From NCBI GenBank assembly GCA_016708785.1, contig JADJFC010000014.1, forward strand, positions 186,001 through 250,000: a stretch of 64,000 nucleotides of DNA. Direction: 5' to 3'. Source of the stretch: Bacteroidota bacterium. GTDB taxonomy: Bacteria; Bacteroidota; Bacteroidia; AKYH767-A; 2013-40CM-41-45. The translations under genes and the position numbers were made by a program. Below are positions 1-8,954 of the stretch, in pieces. Each line of letters starts with the position of its first letter. Positions within the stretch are counted from its first letter, which is position 1. The notes beneath the pieces are model-generated. The model saw only the letters and a program-made list of their open reading frames with translations, was not told where the DNA came from and did not search any database.

Positions 1-311
1 TTGCGCAATTGAAAACGTACCAGTTCGCCGATCATAGAAACCACGCCGACATCATGACCGGGAGAGGCATCAACAGAAACCAGATCACCGACTCTTAATT
101 CGACATTGTCTTTATTAGAATAAAATTCTTTGCGACTACCTTTAAAGCGCACTTCAACTATTGGGAAAGGAGCCTGCCCTGAAGGCAGCACCATATCAGA
201 AAGCCAATTCGATACATTTAGCTTGTTACAACCACCTGTTCCGCAAGTTCCATTACTCCGGCACCCACCCGGTGCTCCATCTTTTCCCGTACTACACGAT
301 TTACAAGCCAT
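1..311 (-). CDS. PSP1-domain protein, RicT-like (partial)
   Basis: Partial: the reading frame runs off the window edge, so only the first 103 residues are present. It begins with a Cys-rich tail (MACKSCSTGK, then GCRSNGTCGTGGC) and continues into the start of a PSP1 domain (IVEVRFKGSRKEFY, LRVGDLVSVDASPGHDVGVV). The Bacillus homologue RicT acts in a complex with RicA/RicF in mRNA processing; in Bacteroidota the gene commonly lies beside holB, as here. The role in this organism is inferred from the family only. The start is the ATG at 309-311; a -7-like TATTTTTG lies upstream on the minus strand at 333-340. Confidence 0.85.
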   Translation of the reverse strand, partial: MACKSCSTGKDGAPGGCRSNGTCGTGGCNKLNVSNWLSDMVLPSGQAPFPIVEVRFKGSRKEFYSNKDNVELRVGDLVSVDASPGHDVGVVSMIGELVRFQLR

Positions 312-424
312 ATGATAAATATCAATAATATGCAAAAATAGCAAATTTGGGGAACTGGGGAAGGAATATAAGTGACGAGTGTATTGCCTTGACTTTCAGC
401 ATTTAATGCAAGTGTGAGGTGCAG

Positions 425-474
425 GTTTGAAGTATGGAGTGTGGAGGTGTACGTCACACTACACACTTCAAACC
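425..474. repeat. Long inverted repeat (GTACGTCACAC hairpin, copy 1)
   Basis: The arms GGTTTGAAGT and ACTTCAAACC are exact complements, and the next ten bases pair at eight positions, leaving a loop that contains GTACGT. It lies between holB and the ricT-like gene, both on the minus strand. A second copy with the same loop-proximal core GTACGTCACACTACACAC is at 5360-5420. It could act as a terminator or RNA-stabilising hairpin, but there is no clear T-tract. Confidence 0.7.
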
Positions 475-570
475 CCAACTCAAACAATTATATTAAAATC
501 ATAATTAGTGCTAAATCAAAGTGTATTGTTTGAAATGTGTTAGATTTTGCATACTGTCACAAACAAAAAC

Positions 571-1701
571 TCACCTCTCCATCCTCAACAATCGATTCAC
601 CGTAAACGACAAATCCGAAAACAAAATTTTAAAATTCGCATTTCTGTCAATGTGGAAAGTTGCCTTGTTGAATTCTTCCACGAATTCGTCGGCATTGTTA
701 ATATGAATAAGTGGCGCCAGTCGTGCAAGTGTGGTTAGCTCTTCTCCATCAATTCTTACAAGGGAACGATTTGCATAATTGATCAACAGACACTCACGAA
801 TATTATCAAGACAGTCGATTAAAAATTCTTTTTGTCCATCGCGGGAACGTTCATTCAATTTCAATGCAAATTCATTGATCACTTTTACGTTCAATTGATA
901 GCATGCTCGCATCCACAAAATAAAATCTTGCTGAAAAACTGTACGCTCTTCAGCGCGATCAAGCAATTGCAATGCCTCCGAAAAACTTCCATTGGATTTA
1001 TGATGTAAATGTCGAGCAGTTGATTTGTCGACACCATGATTGGTCGTCAATTCAGTAAGCATATCTGATTCGCTGATACGACTTACTTTTACAAGCTGTG
1101 TTCGAGAAACAACTGTAGATAAAAGTTCTTCATAATTTTCAGACACTAAAAAGAACAATGTCTTTTCCGGCGGCTCTTCGAGAATTTTCAGAAGTTTGTT
1201 AGCAGCCGGGTGATTCATTTTTTCAGGAAGCCAAATGATCACAATCTTATACGGTGCCTCAACTGCTTTCAAATTCAGGCGATGCATGATATCGGCACTT
1301 TCGTGAACAGAAATAATTCCCTGTTTGTTTTCGATATCGGCAGCATCCATCCAACTCATATAATTCAGATAAGGTTCAGCGAGAATTGCTTTTCTAAATT
1401 GTTCAATGAAGTCAACACTCTTCGGTTCTTTTATTTTATCTTTTGTAGCAACCGGAAATGAGAATGAAACATCGGGATGAACATATTTTTCCATTTTGAT
1501 GCAAGCAGAACAAGTTCCACAGGAATCATCATCACCCGGATTTTCGCAAACGAGATATTGAGCAAAAGCAACAGCCATAGGCAGTCCGCCAGTCCCTTCC
1601 GGACCAAGAAAAAGCAAAGCGTGACTAACTCTGTTTTCCTTAGCGGAATGAATAAGTCGTTTTTTCACGTCATTGTGACCGATTACTTGAGCAAACTTCA
1701 T
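571..1701 (-). CDS. holB: DNA polymerase III subunit delta' (HolB)
   Basis: Clamp-loader subunit of the replicative polymerase. The 376-residue protein opens with the delta' hallmark FAQVIGHNDVKKRL. The P-loop position reads GPEGTGG without the catalytic Lys, as expected for the non-hydrolysing delta' subunit. A zinc-binding cluster follows (CENPGDDDSCGTCSACIKM, about residues 52-70), then the sensor region LLKILEEPPEKTLFFLVSE. The length fits Bacteroidota delta'. The start ATG at 1699-1701 is only 4 bases after the minus-strand -7 element TATTTTTG, so the message may be leaderless. The ricT-like gene follows downstream on the same strand after about 260 bases holding a hairpin. Confidence 0.95.
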   Translation of the reverse strand: MKFAQVIGHNDVKKRLIHSAKENRVSHALLFLGPEGTGGLPMAVAFAQYLVCENPGDDDSCGTCSACIKMEKYVHPDVSFSFPVATKDKIKEPKSVDFIEQFRKAILAEPYLNYMSWMDAADIENKQGIISVHESADIMHRLNLKAVEAPYKIVIIWLPEKMNHPAANKLLKILEEPPEKTLFFLVSENYEELLSTVVSRTQLVKVSRISESDMLTELTTNHGVDKSTARHLHHKSNGSFSEALQLLDRAEERTVFQQDFILWMRACYQLNVKVINEFALKLNERSRDGQKEFLIDCLDNIRECLLINYANRSLVRIDGEELTTLARLAPLIHINNADEFVEEFNKATFHIDRNANFKILFSDLSFTVNRLLRMER

Positions 1702-1705
1702 AGAG

Positions 1706-1713
1706 CAAAAATA
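1706..1713 (-). promoter_or_regulatory. -7 promoter element of holB
   Basis: Minus strand reads TATTTTTG, matching the Bacteroidota sigma-A -7 consensus TAnnTTTG. Its last base is 4 bases before the holB ATG, so transcription should begin at or next to the start codon. Confidence 0.5.
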
Positions 1714-1825
1714 GTTTTTTGTTTTTATCGTTTGTGTATTTGGGGGAATATTTATTCTGTCGTACGTAAGTGGTGATTGGTTAAAAACTCACTTTCATTA
1801 CCAAATTGACCTGCATATAAACAAG

Positions 1826-1833
1826 TATCTTTG
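1826..1833 (+). promoter_or_regulatory. -7 promoter element of the DUF5723 gene
   Basis: TATCTTTG matches TAnnTTTG. Only five bases (ACCCA) separate it from the ATG at 1839, which predicts a leaderless or nearly leaderless transcript. Confidence 0.5.
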
Positions 1834-1838
1834 ACCCA

Positions 1839-3218
1839 ATGAAAAAAATATTTCTTTCACTCTTAATTCTTATCACGTATTTCAGCTATGGACAGGAAAT
1901 GTGGGGAATCAGCAATAGTAATTATAGCGGGAACATGGGGATTTTTCTGAATCCTTCTACGATTGTTGGTGCGCCATATAAGTATGAGATCAACATAGTT
2001 GCAGCAGATTTTTTTGCTGAAAACAGTTACATCTACTTTCCTCAGGACAAACACATTGTATGGAATTCGATCACAGGAAACAATGAACCGGGAAAAAACT
2101 ATTCATACAGAACAGGCGATGCCACTCAAAAAGGTTTTGGACATACGCTTATTATCGGTCCGAGTTATATCAAGAACAATGGCGACTGGGCCTGGGGATT
2201 GCATTCTGCTATTCGTACAGAAGTAAGTGTATTGGATGTTCCAACAGATCTCGCATATATAGCGTATTCAGGATTTCATGCACCTGAAACCTTTGGAGTG
2301 CGCTTTAACTCAACTCCTATGAGTTATGCGAGCGCAAACTGGCTGGAACTTGGAGGGACATACGGCCGTGTATATCGTGAGACAGAAAATGATTACATAA
2401 AGTGGGCAGCAACAGGAAATATCTTAATTGGTTCGAATGGTTGGTATGGCGATATTCAAAATCTCGATTATACAGTTATCGATTCAACTAACGCTGTTAT
2501 TCATAATATGAATGCAACGATTGGAGAAACAGAAAATGATCCCTTCATTGGAATTCGTGGTCTGGGGTTGAGTACAACACTTGGTGCAACATATATGCAC
2601 AAAAGAAGACAAGGTGGGTTCGAATGTAATCGTAGTAATGACAATATGAAAAAGTACGATTACAGAATCGGAGTTTCATTGATCGATCTGGGAACGATTC
2701 GCTATTTCAGAAAATCACAAGTGGCAAATGTTGCTACAACAACTAACCAAGTGTGGACAGGAATTGATACTGCAAATATTAACTTGAATAATATCGGTGA
2801 GTCATTGGTAAATAACGTCGGTGGAACGATTAATGACGATGGGTTTTACATCTGGGCACCATTGGCAATTAGTACTCAATTTGATTATTCATTTACTCCG
2901 AAGATCTATGGAAATTTATCGCTTGTAAAAAGAATTCATTTCACGGAAAATCAAATTGCGCGCGGAGATCAGATGAATATTTCTGCTCGTTATGAAAAAA
3001 GAAAATTCGAAGCGAATATAAATTACTCACTTTTCGAATGGGATCAATCGTCAATCGGATTAGGTCTTCGATACAAATGGTTTGTGATTGGAACAGATCG
3101 CTTATTACAATTTATCGGCTTGTCTGATGTACAAGCATTCGACTTCTTCTTCGGTTTCAAGTTTCAATTTTGCAAGAAGCCGTTTAGTCCGGGGCCGGAT
3201 TGTGCGGCGTTCCAATAG
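1839..3218 (+). CDS. DUF5723-like outer-membrane beta-barrel protein
   Basis: A 459-residue secreted protein with an N-terminal signal peptide (MKKIFLSLLILITYFSYGQ). The mature part starts WGISNSNYSGNMGIFLNPS, which I associate with the DUF5723 family of predicted Bacteroidota outer-membrane barrels. It is rich in aromatic beta-strand segments and ends in an aromatic/Cys-containing tail (FGFKFQFCKKPFSPGPDC). The substrate or role is unknown. It stands alone: holB is divergent upstream and a repeat-filled gap lies downstream. The family assignment rests on the N-terminal motif and is less certain than the secreted barrel call. Confidence 0.7.
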   Translation: MKKIFLSLLILITYFSYGQEMWGISNSNYSGNMGIFLNPSTIVGAPYKYEINIVAADFFAENSYIYFPQDKHIVWNSITGNNEPGKNYSYRTGDATQKGFGHTLIIGPSYIKNNGDWAWGLHSAIRTEVSVLDVPTDLAYIAYSGFHAPETFGVRFNSTPMSYASANWLELGGTYGRVYRETENDYIKWAATGNILIGSNGWYGDIQNLDYTVIDSTNAVIHNMNATIGETENDPFIGIRGLGLSTTLGATYMHKRRQGGFECNRSNDNMKKYDYRIGVSLIDLGTIRYFRKSQVANVATTTNQVWTGIDTANINLNNIGESLVNNVGGTINDDGFYIWAPLAISTQFDYSFTPKIYGNLSLVKRIHFTENQIARGDQMNISARYEKRKFEANINYSLFEWDQSSIGLGLRYKWFVIGTDRLLQFIGLSDVQAFDFFFGFKFQFCKKPFSPGPDCAAFQ

Positions 3219-3585
3219 GACCGGGATTTAGGACCGGGATTTTGCTGATTTATGGATTTTCTTGATGTGTTGCTTGCCTACTACAATTAATTTACTTCAT
3301 GTAAAAATTACATTCACAACATCATCATTTACTATCATATTTCATTGGCACTCCTTTTTCTACAAACTTCTCAACCATAAATTCCATAAATCAGCTAAAT
3401 CCAGATTTAGACTTCTGCGTAATCCCTTAATCAGCCAAATCCCGGTCCAAACTTTTTATGCGCAATCCAATAATCAGCTAAATCCCGATCCAAACTTTTT
3501 CTGCGCAATCCAATAATCAGCTAAATCCCGGTCAAACTTTTTCTGCGCAATCCAATAATCAGATAAATCCCGGTCACTTTTTGTT
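3219..3585 (+). repeat. Degenerate AATCAGCTAAATCCCGGTC repeats
   Basis: This gap of about 370 bases before pgk holds no credible gene. It is filled with copies of AATCAGCYAAATCCCGGTC. Near its 3' side three units of roughly 45-48 bases follow in tandem, each carrying CAAACTTTTTNTGCGCAATCC. Just after the preceding stop (3219-3250) lie inverted copies (GGACCGGGATTTAGGACCGGG), so the block could fold back on itself. The same motif fills 57838-58024. Confidence 0.8.
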
Positions 3586-3593
3586 TATTTTTG
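3586..3593 (+). promoter_or_regulatory. -7 promoter element of pgk
   Basis: TATTTTTG lies four bases (CGCC) before the pgk ATG. It fits the TAnnTTTG consensus and again predicts a leaderless message. Confidence 0.5.
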
Positions 3594-3597
3594 CGCC

Positions 3598-4788
3598 ATG
3601 AAAACCATCGACAACCACAACTTCAAGAATGAAAAGGCGCTAATCCGTGTTGATTTTAATGTACCCTTAGATAAAGAGTATAACATTACCGACGACACCA
3701 GAATTCGTGCAGCGATTCCAACAATTAAGAAGATCCTTGCTGATGGCGGTTCTGTAATTTTGATGTCACATTTAGGTCGACCGAAAGAAGGTCCGGCGGA
3801 AAAATATTCTTTGAAGCATCTTGTCGATCACATTTCAAAGCTAACAGGTACGACTGTGAAATTTGCGGATGATTGCATTGGCGCAAGTGCAACACAATTA
3901 TCTTCGGAGCTAAAACCGGGAGAAATTTTACTCCTCGAAAACCTCCGCTTTTACAAAGAGGAAGAAAAAGGTGATTCTGCTTTTGCAAAAAAACTGGCAG
4001 CGCTTGGAACTGTTTATGTGAACGATGCATTTGGTACTGCTCATAGAGCTCATGCATCTACTGCAGTGATCGCGGAAAATTTTCCAGGTAAAAAATTCTT
4101 TGGTTATGTTATGGCGGGTGAGTTGGCGAATGCAGATAAAGTACTATTGCATGCAGAAAAACCCTTCACTGCAATTATGGGTGGCGCAAAAGTGTCAGAC
4201 AAAATTCTCATCATCGAACAATTAATGAATCGTGTAAACAATTTATTGATCGGTGGCGGAATGGCTTTTACATTTGTGAAAGCAATGGGAGGAACTATTG
4301 GTTCATCGCTTTGCGAAGAAGATAAATTGGATCTTGCACTTTCTATCATTGAAAAAGCGAAAGCAAAGAATGTGAATCTTATTCTTCCAGTAGATACGAT
4401 CATAGCAGATAAATTTGATGCGAATGCAAATTCAAAGACATGTAACATCAACGAAATTCCTGATGGCTGGATGGGTCTAGACATCGGACCCGAATCAGAA
4501 AAACTTTTCAATGCAATCATAGCTTCATCAAAAACAATTTTGTGGAATGGTCCCGCCGGAGTTTTTGAATTCGAAAAATTCTCTCACGGTACAAAGGCTG
4601 TTGCCAATGCAATTGCAGACGCGACATCGAAAGGAGCATTCTCTCTTATCGGTGGTGGAGATTCCGCTGCAGCAATCTCGAAATTTAATTTGACGGATAA
4701 AGTCTCCTATGTTTCTACCGGTGGTGGTGCATTGTTGGAATACATCGAAGGCAAAGAATTGCCTGGAGTGACGGCAATAAATAATTAA
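3598..4788 (+). CDS. pgk: Phosphoglycerate kinase
   Basis: Glycolytic/gluconeogenic enzyme interconverting 1,3-bisphosphoglycerate + ADP and 3-phosphoglycerate + ATP in the cytoplasm. The 396-residue length is normal. The N-terminal substrate domain carries RVDFNVPLD, SHLGRPKE and LLLENLRFYKEEE. The C-terminal nucleotide domain carries IMGGAKVSDKI, LIGGGMAFTF, WNGPAGVFE and the final GGGDSAAA and STGGGALLE motifs. It is a single-gene unit, convergent with cvpA, with a hairpin between the two ends. Confidence 0.98.
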   Translation: MKTIDNHNFKNEKALIRVDFNVPLDKEYNITDDTRIRAAIPTIKKILADGGSVILMSHLGRPKEGPAEKYSLKHLVDHISKLTGTTVKFADDCIGASATQLSSELKPGEILLLENLRFYKEEEKGDSAFAKKLAALGTVYVNDAFGTAHRAHASTAVIAENFPGKKFFGYVMAGELANADKVLLHAEKPFTAIMGGAKVSDKILIIEQLMNRVNNLLIGGGMAFTFVKAMGGTIGSSLCEEDKLDLALSIIEKAKAKNVNLILPVDTIIADKFDANANSKTCNINEIPDGWMGLDIGPESEKLFNAIIASSKTILWNGPAGVFEFEKFSHGTKAVANAIADATSKGAFSLIGGGDSAAAISKFNLTDKVSYVSTGGGALLEYIEGKELPGVTAINN

Positions 4789-4850
4789 ATTTTTTCCACG
4801 AATACACGAATAAAAAATAACTCATTCGTGTATTTGTGTCAAAAATTTTA
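4786..4850. repeat. CACGAATACACGAAT hairpin between pgk and cvpA
   Basis: Inverted repeat with arms CCACGAATACACGAAT and ATTCGTGTATTTGTG, flanked by A/T runs. It sits exactly between two convergent genes, so it can serve as a bidirectional terminator. The same sequence family recurs at 19805-19857, 29406-29484, 60447-60500 and 63851-63955. Confidence 0.75.
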
Positions 4851-4856
4851 GTGGTC

Positions 4857-5327
4857 TTAGTGCTTGATTACCAAGACTCCGACTTTCAGCAACGGATAAT
4901 AAAAAATCGATTCCGCCTTTTTATCTGTGTCCAGCCATTTGAATTTTGCATCTGCTTTATTGAAAAAGTAAAGAAACAATCCAACAAGAAAAGCATATTT
5001 TAAAACTCCAAAAATCGCTCCGGCAATTTTGTTGAAGAGCCCAAGTGCGGTAATGCTAACTAAACCTTCGAAAAGTTTAGCAAGAAACCATGCACCAATG
5101 CTAACACCGATCCACACTAACATGAATGAAACATATCGTAATGTTTCCGGTGAACCCCCAAATGTTTTGAATAAAAATTCCGCAACAGCTGCCGCCATTT
5201 TGAATCCAAGAAAATAACACAACACTAGTGCGCCTAACATTGCAACCTCAAAGCTAAAACCTTTGATGAAGCCTCGGATTGCGCCGAAGGCTAGTAGTAT
5301 CAGTATGGCGATGTCGATTGTTTGCAT
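4857..5327 (-). CDS. cvpA: CvpA family membrane protein
   Basis: A 156-residue inner-membrane protein of the CvpA (colicin V production) family. The N-terminus IDIAILILLAFGAIRGFIKG is the family signature, and four hydrophobic segments follow. In other bacteria the family is tied to colicin V export and envelope stress tolerance; the biochemical role is unresolved. The gene is flanked by hairpins on both sides and lies downstream of the TerB/DnaJ gene on the same strand. Confidence 0.88.
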   Translation of the reverse strand: MQTIDIAILILLAFGAIRGFIKGFSFEVAMLGALVLCYFLGFKMAAAVAEFLFKTFGGSPETLRYVSFMLVWIGVSIGAWFLAKLFEGLVSITALGLFNKIAGAIFGVLKYAFLVGLFLYFFNKADAKFKWLDTDKKAESIFYYPLLKVGVLVIKH

Positions 5328-5359
5328 TGATTCGGACGAAATTTAGTTGAATAGTGTGA

Positions 5360-5420
5360 AGTTTCAGTTTGTGGTGTGAAGTGTGTAGGTACGTCACACT
5401 ACACACCACAAACTGAAACT
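5360..5420. repeat. Long inverted repeat (GTACGTCACAC hairpin, copy 2)
   Basis: About 25-base arms (GTTTCAGTTTGTGGTGTG and its complement) pair with one mismatch around a short loop TAGGTACGT. The core GTACGTCACACTACACAC is shared with the hairpin at 425-474, although the outer arms differ. It separates the TerB/DnaJ gene from cvpA. Confidence 0.75.
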
Positions 5421-5429
5421 CAAACTGCA

Positions 5430-6161
5430 TTATACAATTCCCCGCTCCTTCTTCACCTTCTCATACGCCTCATTGATCTTCTTAAACTTATCCTGTGCAT
5501 CTTTCTGATATTCGGGACCAAGGTGATGAACTTTATCGGGGTGATACTTTACGGCCATTCTACGATATGCTTTCTTCACTTCATCGTTAGTAGCAGTTTT
5601 TTCAACTTCAAGAATTTTGTACGATGAATCAACTTCAACAATGAACATCGCTTTGATGCTGTTGAAATCTGCTTGCGATACTCCAATAAGGTGACTGATC
5701 TGACTGATCACATTCAATTCTTCCTGTCCAACCGCTCCATCACTCGAAGCAAGTCCGAATAATAAGTGGATCAATTCAAGTCGTGACGGTGGATCAACGT
5801 ATTGTCTGATCTGCTGACTAACTTGTCCGATCTGAATATCCTGTTTAAGAATTTCGCGGAATAGCAGCATCCGCTCTTGCGTATGTGCTTCGCCGAATTG
5901 GCGATTAAAAAAATTCCGAACGAAATCCAGTTCAGACTTTAGGATTCGTTGATCTGCTTTCATTACAGCAGCACAAAGCACAAGCAATGCTGCGCTAAAA
6001 TCATTCGCTAAAAAACCCGGTGGTGTATTCGGACTTCCGGTTTGAATTTTAAGACTACTTTCTTCTGTGATAGAACCTAAAGCAAATCCAAGGATTCCAC
6101 CTATTGGTCCACCAACTGCCCAACCTAGGCCACCGAAGATCCATTTATTCCAGCTTGACAT
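5430..6161 (-). CDS. TerB-DnaJ (DjlA-like) J-domain protein
   Basis: A 243-residue co-chaperone. The N-terminus is a Gly-rich hydrophobic hairpin (GGLGWAVGGPIGGILGFALG), the middle (about residues 50-165) is a TerB-like helical domain (MKADQRILKSELDFVRNFF, ASSDGAVGQEELNVI), and the C-terminal 65 residues form a J domain (YKILEVEKTATNDEVKKAYR with the HPD in KYHPDKVH). The order matches DjlA-type proteins, which stimulate DnaK at the membrane. The VWA locus starts just upstream on the same strand. Confidence 0.9.
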   Translation of the reverse strand: MSSWNKWIFGGLGWAVGGPIGGILGFALGSITEESSLKIQTGSPNTPPGFLANDFSAALLVLCAAVMKADQRILKSELDFVRNFFNRQFGEAHTQERMLLFREILKQDIQIGQVSQQIRQYVDPPSRLELIHLLFGLASSDGAVGQEELNVISQISHLIGVSQADFNSIKAMFIVEVDSSYKILEVEKTATNDEVKKAYRRMAVKYHPDKVHHLGPEYQKDAQDKFKKINEAYEKVKKERGIV

Positions 6162-6167
6162 TTTAAT

Positions 6168-7302
6168 TTAGTGTTTTGGACATTCACACGATTCCTCTTT
6201 GAGCATTTCGCGTATAACATTCAGAGTAACGACATCCAAGGTAGCCATTGTTTTATTTACGGTCTGACCCTCTTCTTTATCTTTCAATTCTTTATTAATG
6301 ATCATCTCTGCCATCATAGCGCCAATTTTCTTGCGCTCGTATTTTTTAAAAATGATATATGCTTTTAATTGGTCAGTAGACATTTTTCTGCACGTATCAA
6401 TCATTGTCTTTCTATCGACTTTCATAAAGTCGACCGGATTTTTAGAATACATATCGACCATATCCCATGTATTATTAGTACGTTGATAGTCGTCAGATAT
6501 TTTATACAACATTCTGTATCGGAAACCCTCTGTATTGGTGATGTATGCTTTATTATCGACTTCCACCATTCGATTGTATCTGGCGCGGCCTTCCGGTCCA
6601 CACCACAAATAAGTTCCATTGAATTTTCTATTCAATGCACGCAATTTTGTCATATCAAATCCATTCAACCGATCGAAGTATTTATTTCTGATCGACATGG
6701 TTGTAATTTTACCTCTTCCTTTCAGCGCAATTCTTTCCCAGCCCTTAACCGCTTTTTTCTCGCCCGGTACTGTACAATAAACGGTATTGACGATAACGTT
6801 ATTTGCTACTAATTTATCAACTACAACATCAATGTCTACAGTGCCCGTTGTCACATCACCATTGCCAACGAGAAAGATCATTTTAATAGCATCCGGATCT
6901 TTCGACCAGGAAATTTTTTAAGGCAAGTATTAAGAGTTGCACCAACGTATTGATCACCTTTTCTATTCGCGAAGGAATTTTATAAAGCAAACTCGTCAGC
7001 TTTTCGAAGTCTGTGCTCAGGTCTTTTACGATCCGTGTATATCCATTTTGTTTTCCATAGCTGAAACGTGCATAGGTAACAACTGCAATTCTATAATTCG
7101 GCTGCGGATTACAATTTGAAAGAGTGTACCAATAATCCCAGATGTGATTTCTCAAATGATCGATCAATCCATTTGAACTACTGCTAAGATCCATAGCAAT
7201 AACGATGTCAACCGGTCGACCGGTTTTGATCTGTCCGTTTGCGGAAACAGAAAAAAACAAAAGGAAAGCGTATAAAATTCGTAATAAACTGCGGTGTGGC
7301 AC
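6168..7302 (-). pseudogene. Secreted von Willebrand A domain protein (two frameshifts)
   Basis: Two frames, 6883-7302 and 6168-6881, together encode one secreted VWA protein of about 378 residues. A signal peptide (ILYAFLLFFSVSANGQ) precedes a VWA fold with the metal-site motif DLSSSSNG and the strand MIFLVGNGD. The frames do not meet directly: a third frame between them (about 6910-6958) encodes GDQYVGATLNTCLKK. Restoring one G near 6957 and one A in the A-run near 6919 joins all three and gives an exact multiple of three. The pattern suggests either sequence errors or recent decay. Ligand and role are unknown. Confidence 0.75.
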
Positions 7303-7325
7303 GGCTAAAATAATTCAGTGGGCCG

Positions 7326-7362
7326 CAAAGGTAGCAATCCCGCAAAATTCTGAATACCTTTG
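7326..7362. promoter_or_regulatory. Divergent -7 promoter elements
   Basis: Two TACCTTTG elements face away from each other: minus strand at 7326-7333 for the VWA gene and plus strand at 7355-7362 for the small gene beginning at 7369. The plus element ends six bases before its ATG. Confidence 0.5.
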
Positions 7363-7368
7363 TTGCAA

Positions 7369-7707
7369 ATGGATGCAATTGATTTACAAAACTTAAAGCA
7401 GGATTGGGAAAAATTAACCCAAACGTTGGCGAATACATATGGCGAAGAACCTGATCTTCAAGCCATACTTTTTTTAATTGGAATCCAGGAGTTAGGAAAA
7501 GGGCCGATGAAATATTCGAAAGATGAAAAGCAGGATTTGATGCACATAGCAGTGTGCAAGCTGATGAGTCAATTTGGATATTACGAATTAGAGGGACTTG
7601 ACCAGGAAGGGTGGCCACATTGGAAACTTGTGAAAAAGCTCCCGCCGCTCACACTGAAAGAGCAGGATTTACTATTGAAACAAGCTGTTATTGAATACCT
7701 TAAGTAG
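7369..7707 (+). CDS. Conserved hypothetical protein, 112 aa
   Basis: Small, soluble, helical, acidic protein that I cannot assign to a named function. It contains LQAILFLIGIQELGKG and KDEKQDLMHIAVCKLMSQFGYYEL, and the overall look is of a conserved Bacteroidota protein. I take the start at the ATG 7369 (MDAIDLQ), because the upstream in-frame ATG lies inside the promoter element. It is divergent from the VWA gene and convergent with the next lipoprotein. Confidence 0.65.
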   Translation: MDAIDLQNLKQDWEKLTQTLANTYGEEPDLQAILFLIGIQELGKGPMKYSKDEKQDLMHIAVCKLMSQFGYYELEGLDQEGWPHWKLVKKLPPLTLKEQDLLLKQAVIEYLK

Positions 7708-7728
7708 CTTTTTCAAAAAACAAAAAGT

Positions 7729-8094
7729 CTATAAATGAAGCGTTATACTAACTGTTTCATGTTGTTTTAAACGGACAACGCCACGAGCAGTATCGGTATT
7801 TCTGATTGCTTCAGCATTCAGATACGCTTCCAGGTCAAATGAAAATTCAGCTTTGCCGGCAGCATCAGAAATTTTAGTGATGCGAAGATCTGATTGAACA
7901 CCATTCACATTATTTACAGCAGTGTCCTGCCATAAAGTTACAGAAGCGCCTTGTACTGAGCGACCTGCAGAATCAACCACGGTAATGACAGCAACGGTAG
8001 GTCCATCTTTTTTGCATGAGCCGAAGGTAAAAACGCAAAAAACACCTAACACGACAAGAGCGGTAATAAGTCCGCTTCTCTTTTCTGAATTCAT
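7729..8094 (-). CDS. Lipoprotein with carboxypeptidase-regulatory-like domain
   Basis: A 121-residue lipoprotein: hydrophobic N-terminus with lipobox FGSCKK, then a single beta-sandwich domain (VVDSAGRSVQGASVTLWQ, SDAAGKAEFSFDLEAYL) of the carboxypeptidase-regulatory/transthyretin type. Such domains are structural or adhesive modules and no enzymatic role is visible. It is divergent from the cyclophilin lipoprotein gene with only a short spacer. Confidence 0.7.
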   Translation of the reverse strand: MNSEKRSGLITALVVLGVFCVFTFGSCKKDGPTVAVITVVDSAGRSVQGASVTLWQDTAVNNVNGVQSDLRITKISDAAGKAEFSFDLEAYLNAEAIRNTDTARGVVRLKQHETVSITLHL

Positions 8095-8148
8095 CTGATT
8101 TTGGTTAATATTGTGGTCTATCTAATAACAACACAAAAATATAATAAA

Positions 8149-8835
8149 ATGAAGAAATTAAGCATACTTTTTTCAATATTATGTCTCACTTATGCCTGTA
8201 AAGCACCACAAACGGCTTCAAAAACAGACAATAGTAAAAAAACGAATGAAAACATTGAGCACGAAGTCCTGATTTCGACTTCAATGGGGGATATGGTTGT
8301 GAAACTTTATAATGGCACACCACAGCATCGCGATAATTTCCTGAAGTTGGTAAACGAGAAATTCTATGACAGTTTATTATTTCATCGAGTAATCAGTGGT
8401 TTTATGATTCAAGGTGGAGATCCACAATCAAAAAATGCTGCAGCGGGAGTAATGCTTGGCATGGGTGATGTTGGTTATACAATTCCTGCAGAATTTGTTG
8501 ATACGCTTTTCCACAAAAAGGGAGCACTTTGTGCAGCTCGAACACCAAATCCACAAAAAGCATCAAGTGGTTGTCAATTCTATATTGTACAAGGAAGAGT
8601 AATGACAAATGATCAAGTGCAGATGTTAGAATCACAAAGAGGAATTGTGCTAAGTGCCAAACAAAAAGAAGCGTACACAACTATTGGAGGAACTCCGCAG
8701 CTCGACAGAGATTATACCGTTTATGGAGAAGTGATCAAAGGTCTAGATGTACTTGATAAAATCGCCTCAGTAAAAACAGCGCCTGGTGATCGTCCGGTTG
8801 AGGATGTGAGGATGAAGATGAAACTGATTAAATAA
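8149..8835 (+). CDS. Cyclophilin-type peptidylprolyl isomerase (lipoprotein)
   Basis: Prolyl cis-trans isomerase anchored as a lipoprotein (SILCLTYACKAPQ lipobox). The cyclophilin core covers about residues 45-225: STSMGDMVVKLYNGTP, NFLKLVNEKFYDSLLFHRV, GFMIQGGDP and SGCQFYIVQG. An insertion around residues 140-185 (QMLESQRGIVLSAKQKEAY) is common in Bacteroidota members. I use the ATG at 8149, because an upstream in-frame start would add residues ahead of the signal peptide. It probably assists folding of envelope proteins in the periplasm. Confidence 0.92.
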   Translation: MKKLSILFSILCLTYACKAPQTASKTDNSKKTNENIEHEVLISTSMGDMVVKLYNGTPQHRDNFLKLVNEKFYDSLLFHRVISGFMIQGGDPQSKNAAAGVMLGMGDVGYTIPAEFVDTLFHKKGALCAARTPNPQKASSGCQFYIVQGRVMTNDQVQMLESQRGIVLSAKQKEAYTTIGGTPQLDRDYTVYGEVIKGLDVLDKIASVKTAPGDRPVEDVRMKMKLIK

Positions 8836-8954
8836 CGAATAACGAATAGCGAATAATTACAGAATGTGCTATCCGTTCAATTGAATTATCATTGAATGAT
8901 AGTTTCGATTCTCGAATTACAATTCACGAATTACTCTTACTACTCAATACATAG

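Noticed and set aside
130..315. Plus-strand open frame at the left edge
   Set aside because: Shadow of the ricT-like gene, whose Cys-rich start and PSP1 sequence on the minus strand are clear.
3262..3516. 84-codon open frame in front of pgk
   Set aside because: It runs through the degenerate repeat block and has repeat-derived, low-complexity sequence; no homology pattern.
6910..6960. Programmed frameshifting in the VWA gene
   Set aside because: Two separate shifts in the same direction within about 40 bases, without a common slippery heptamer or stimulatory hairpin, fit errors or decay better.
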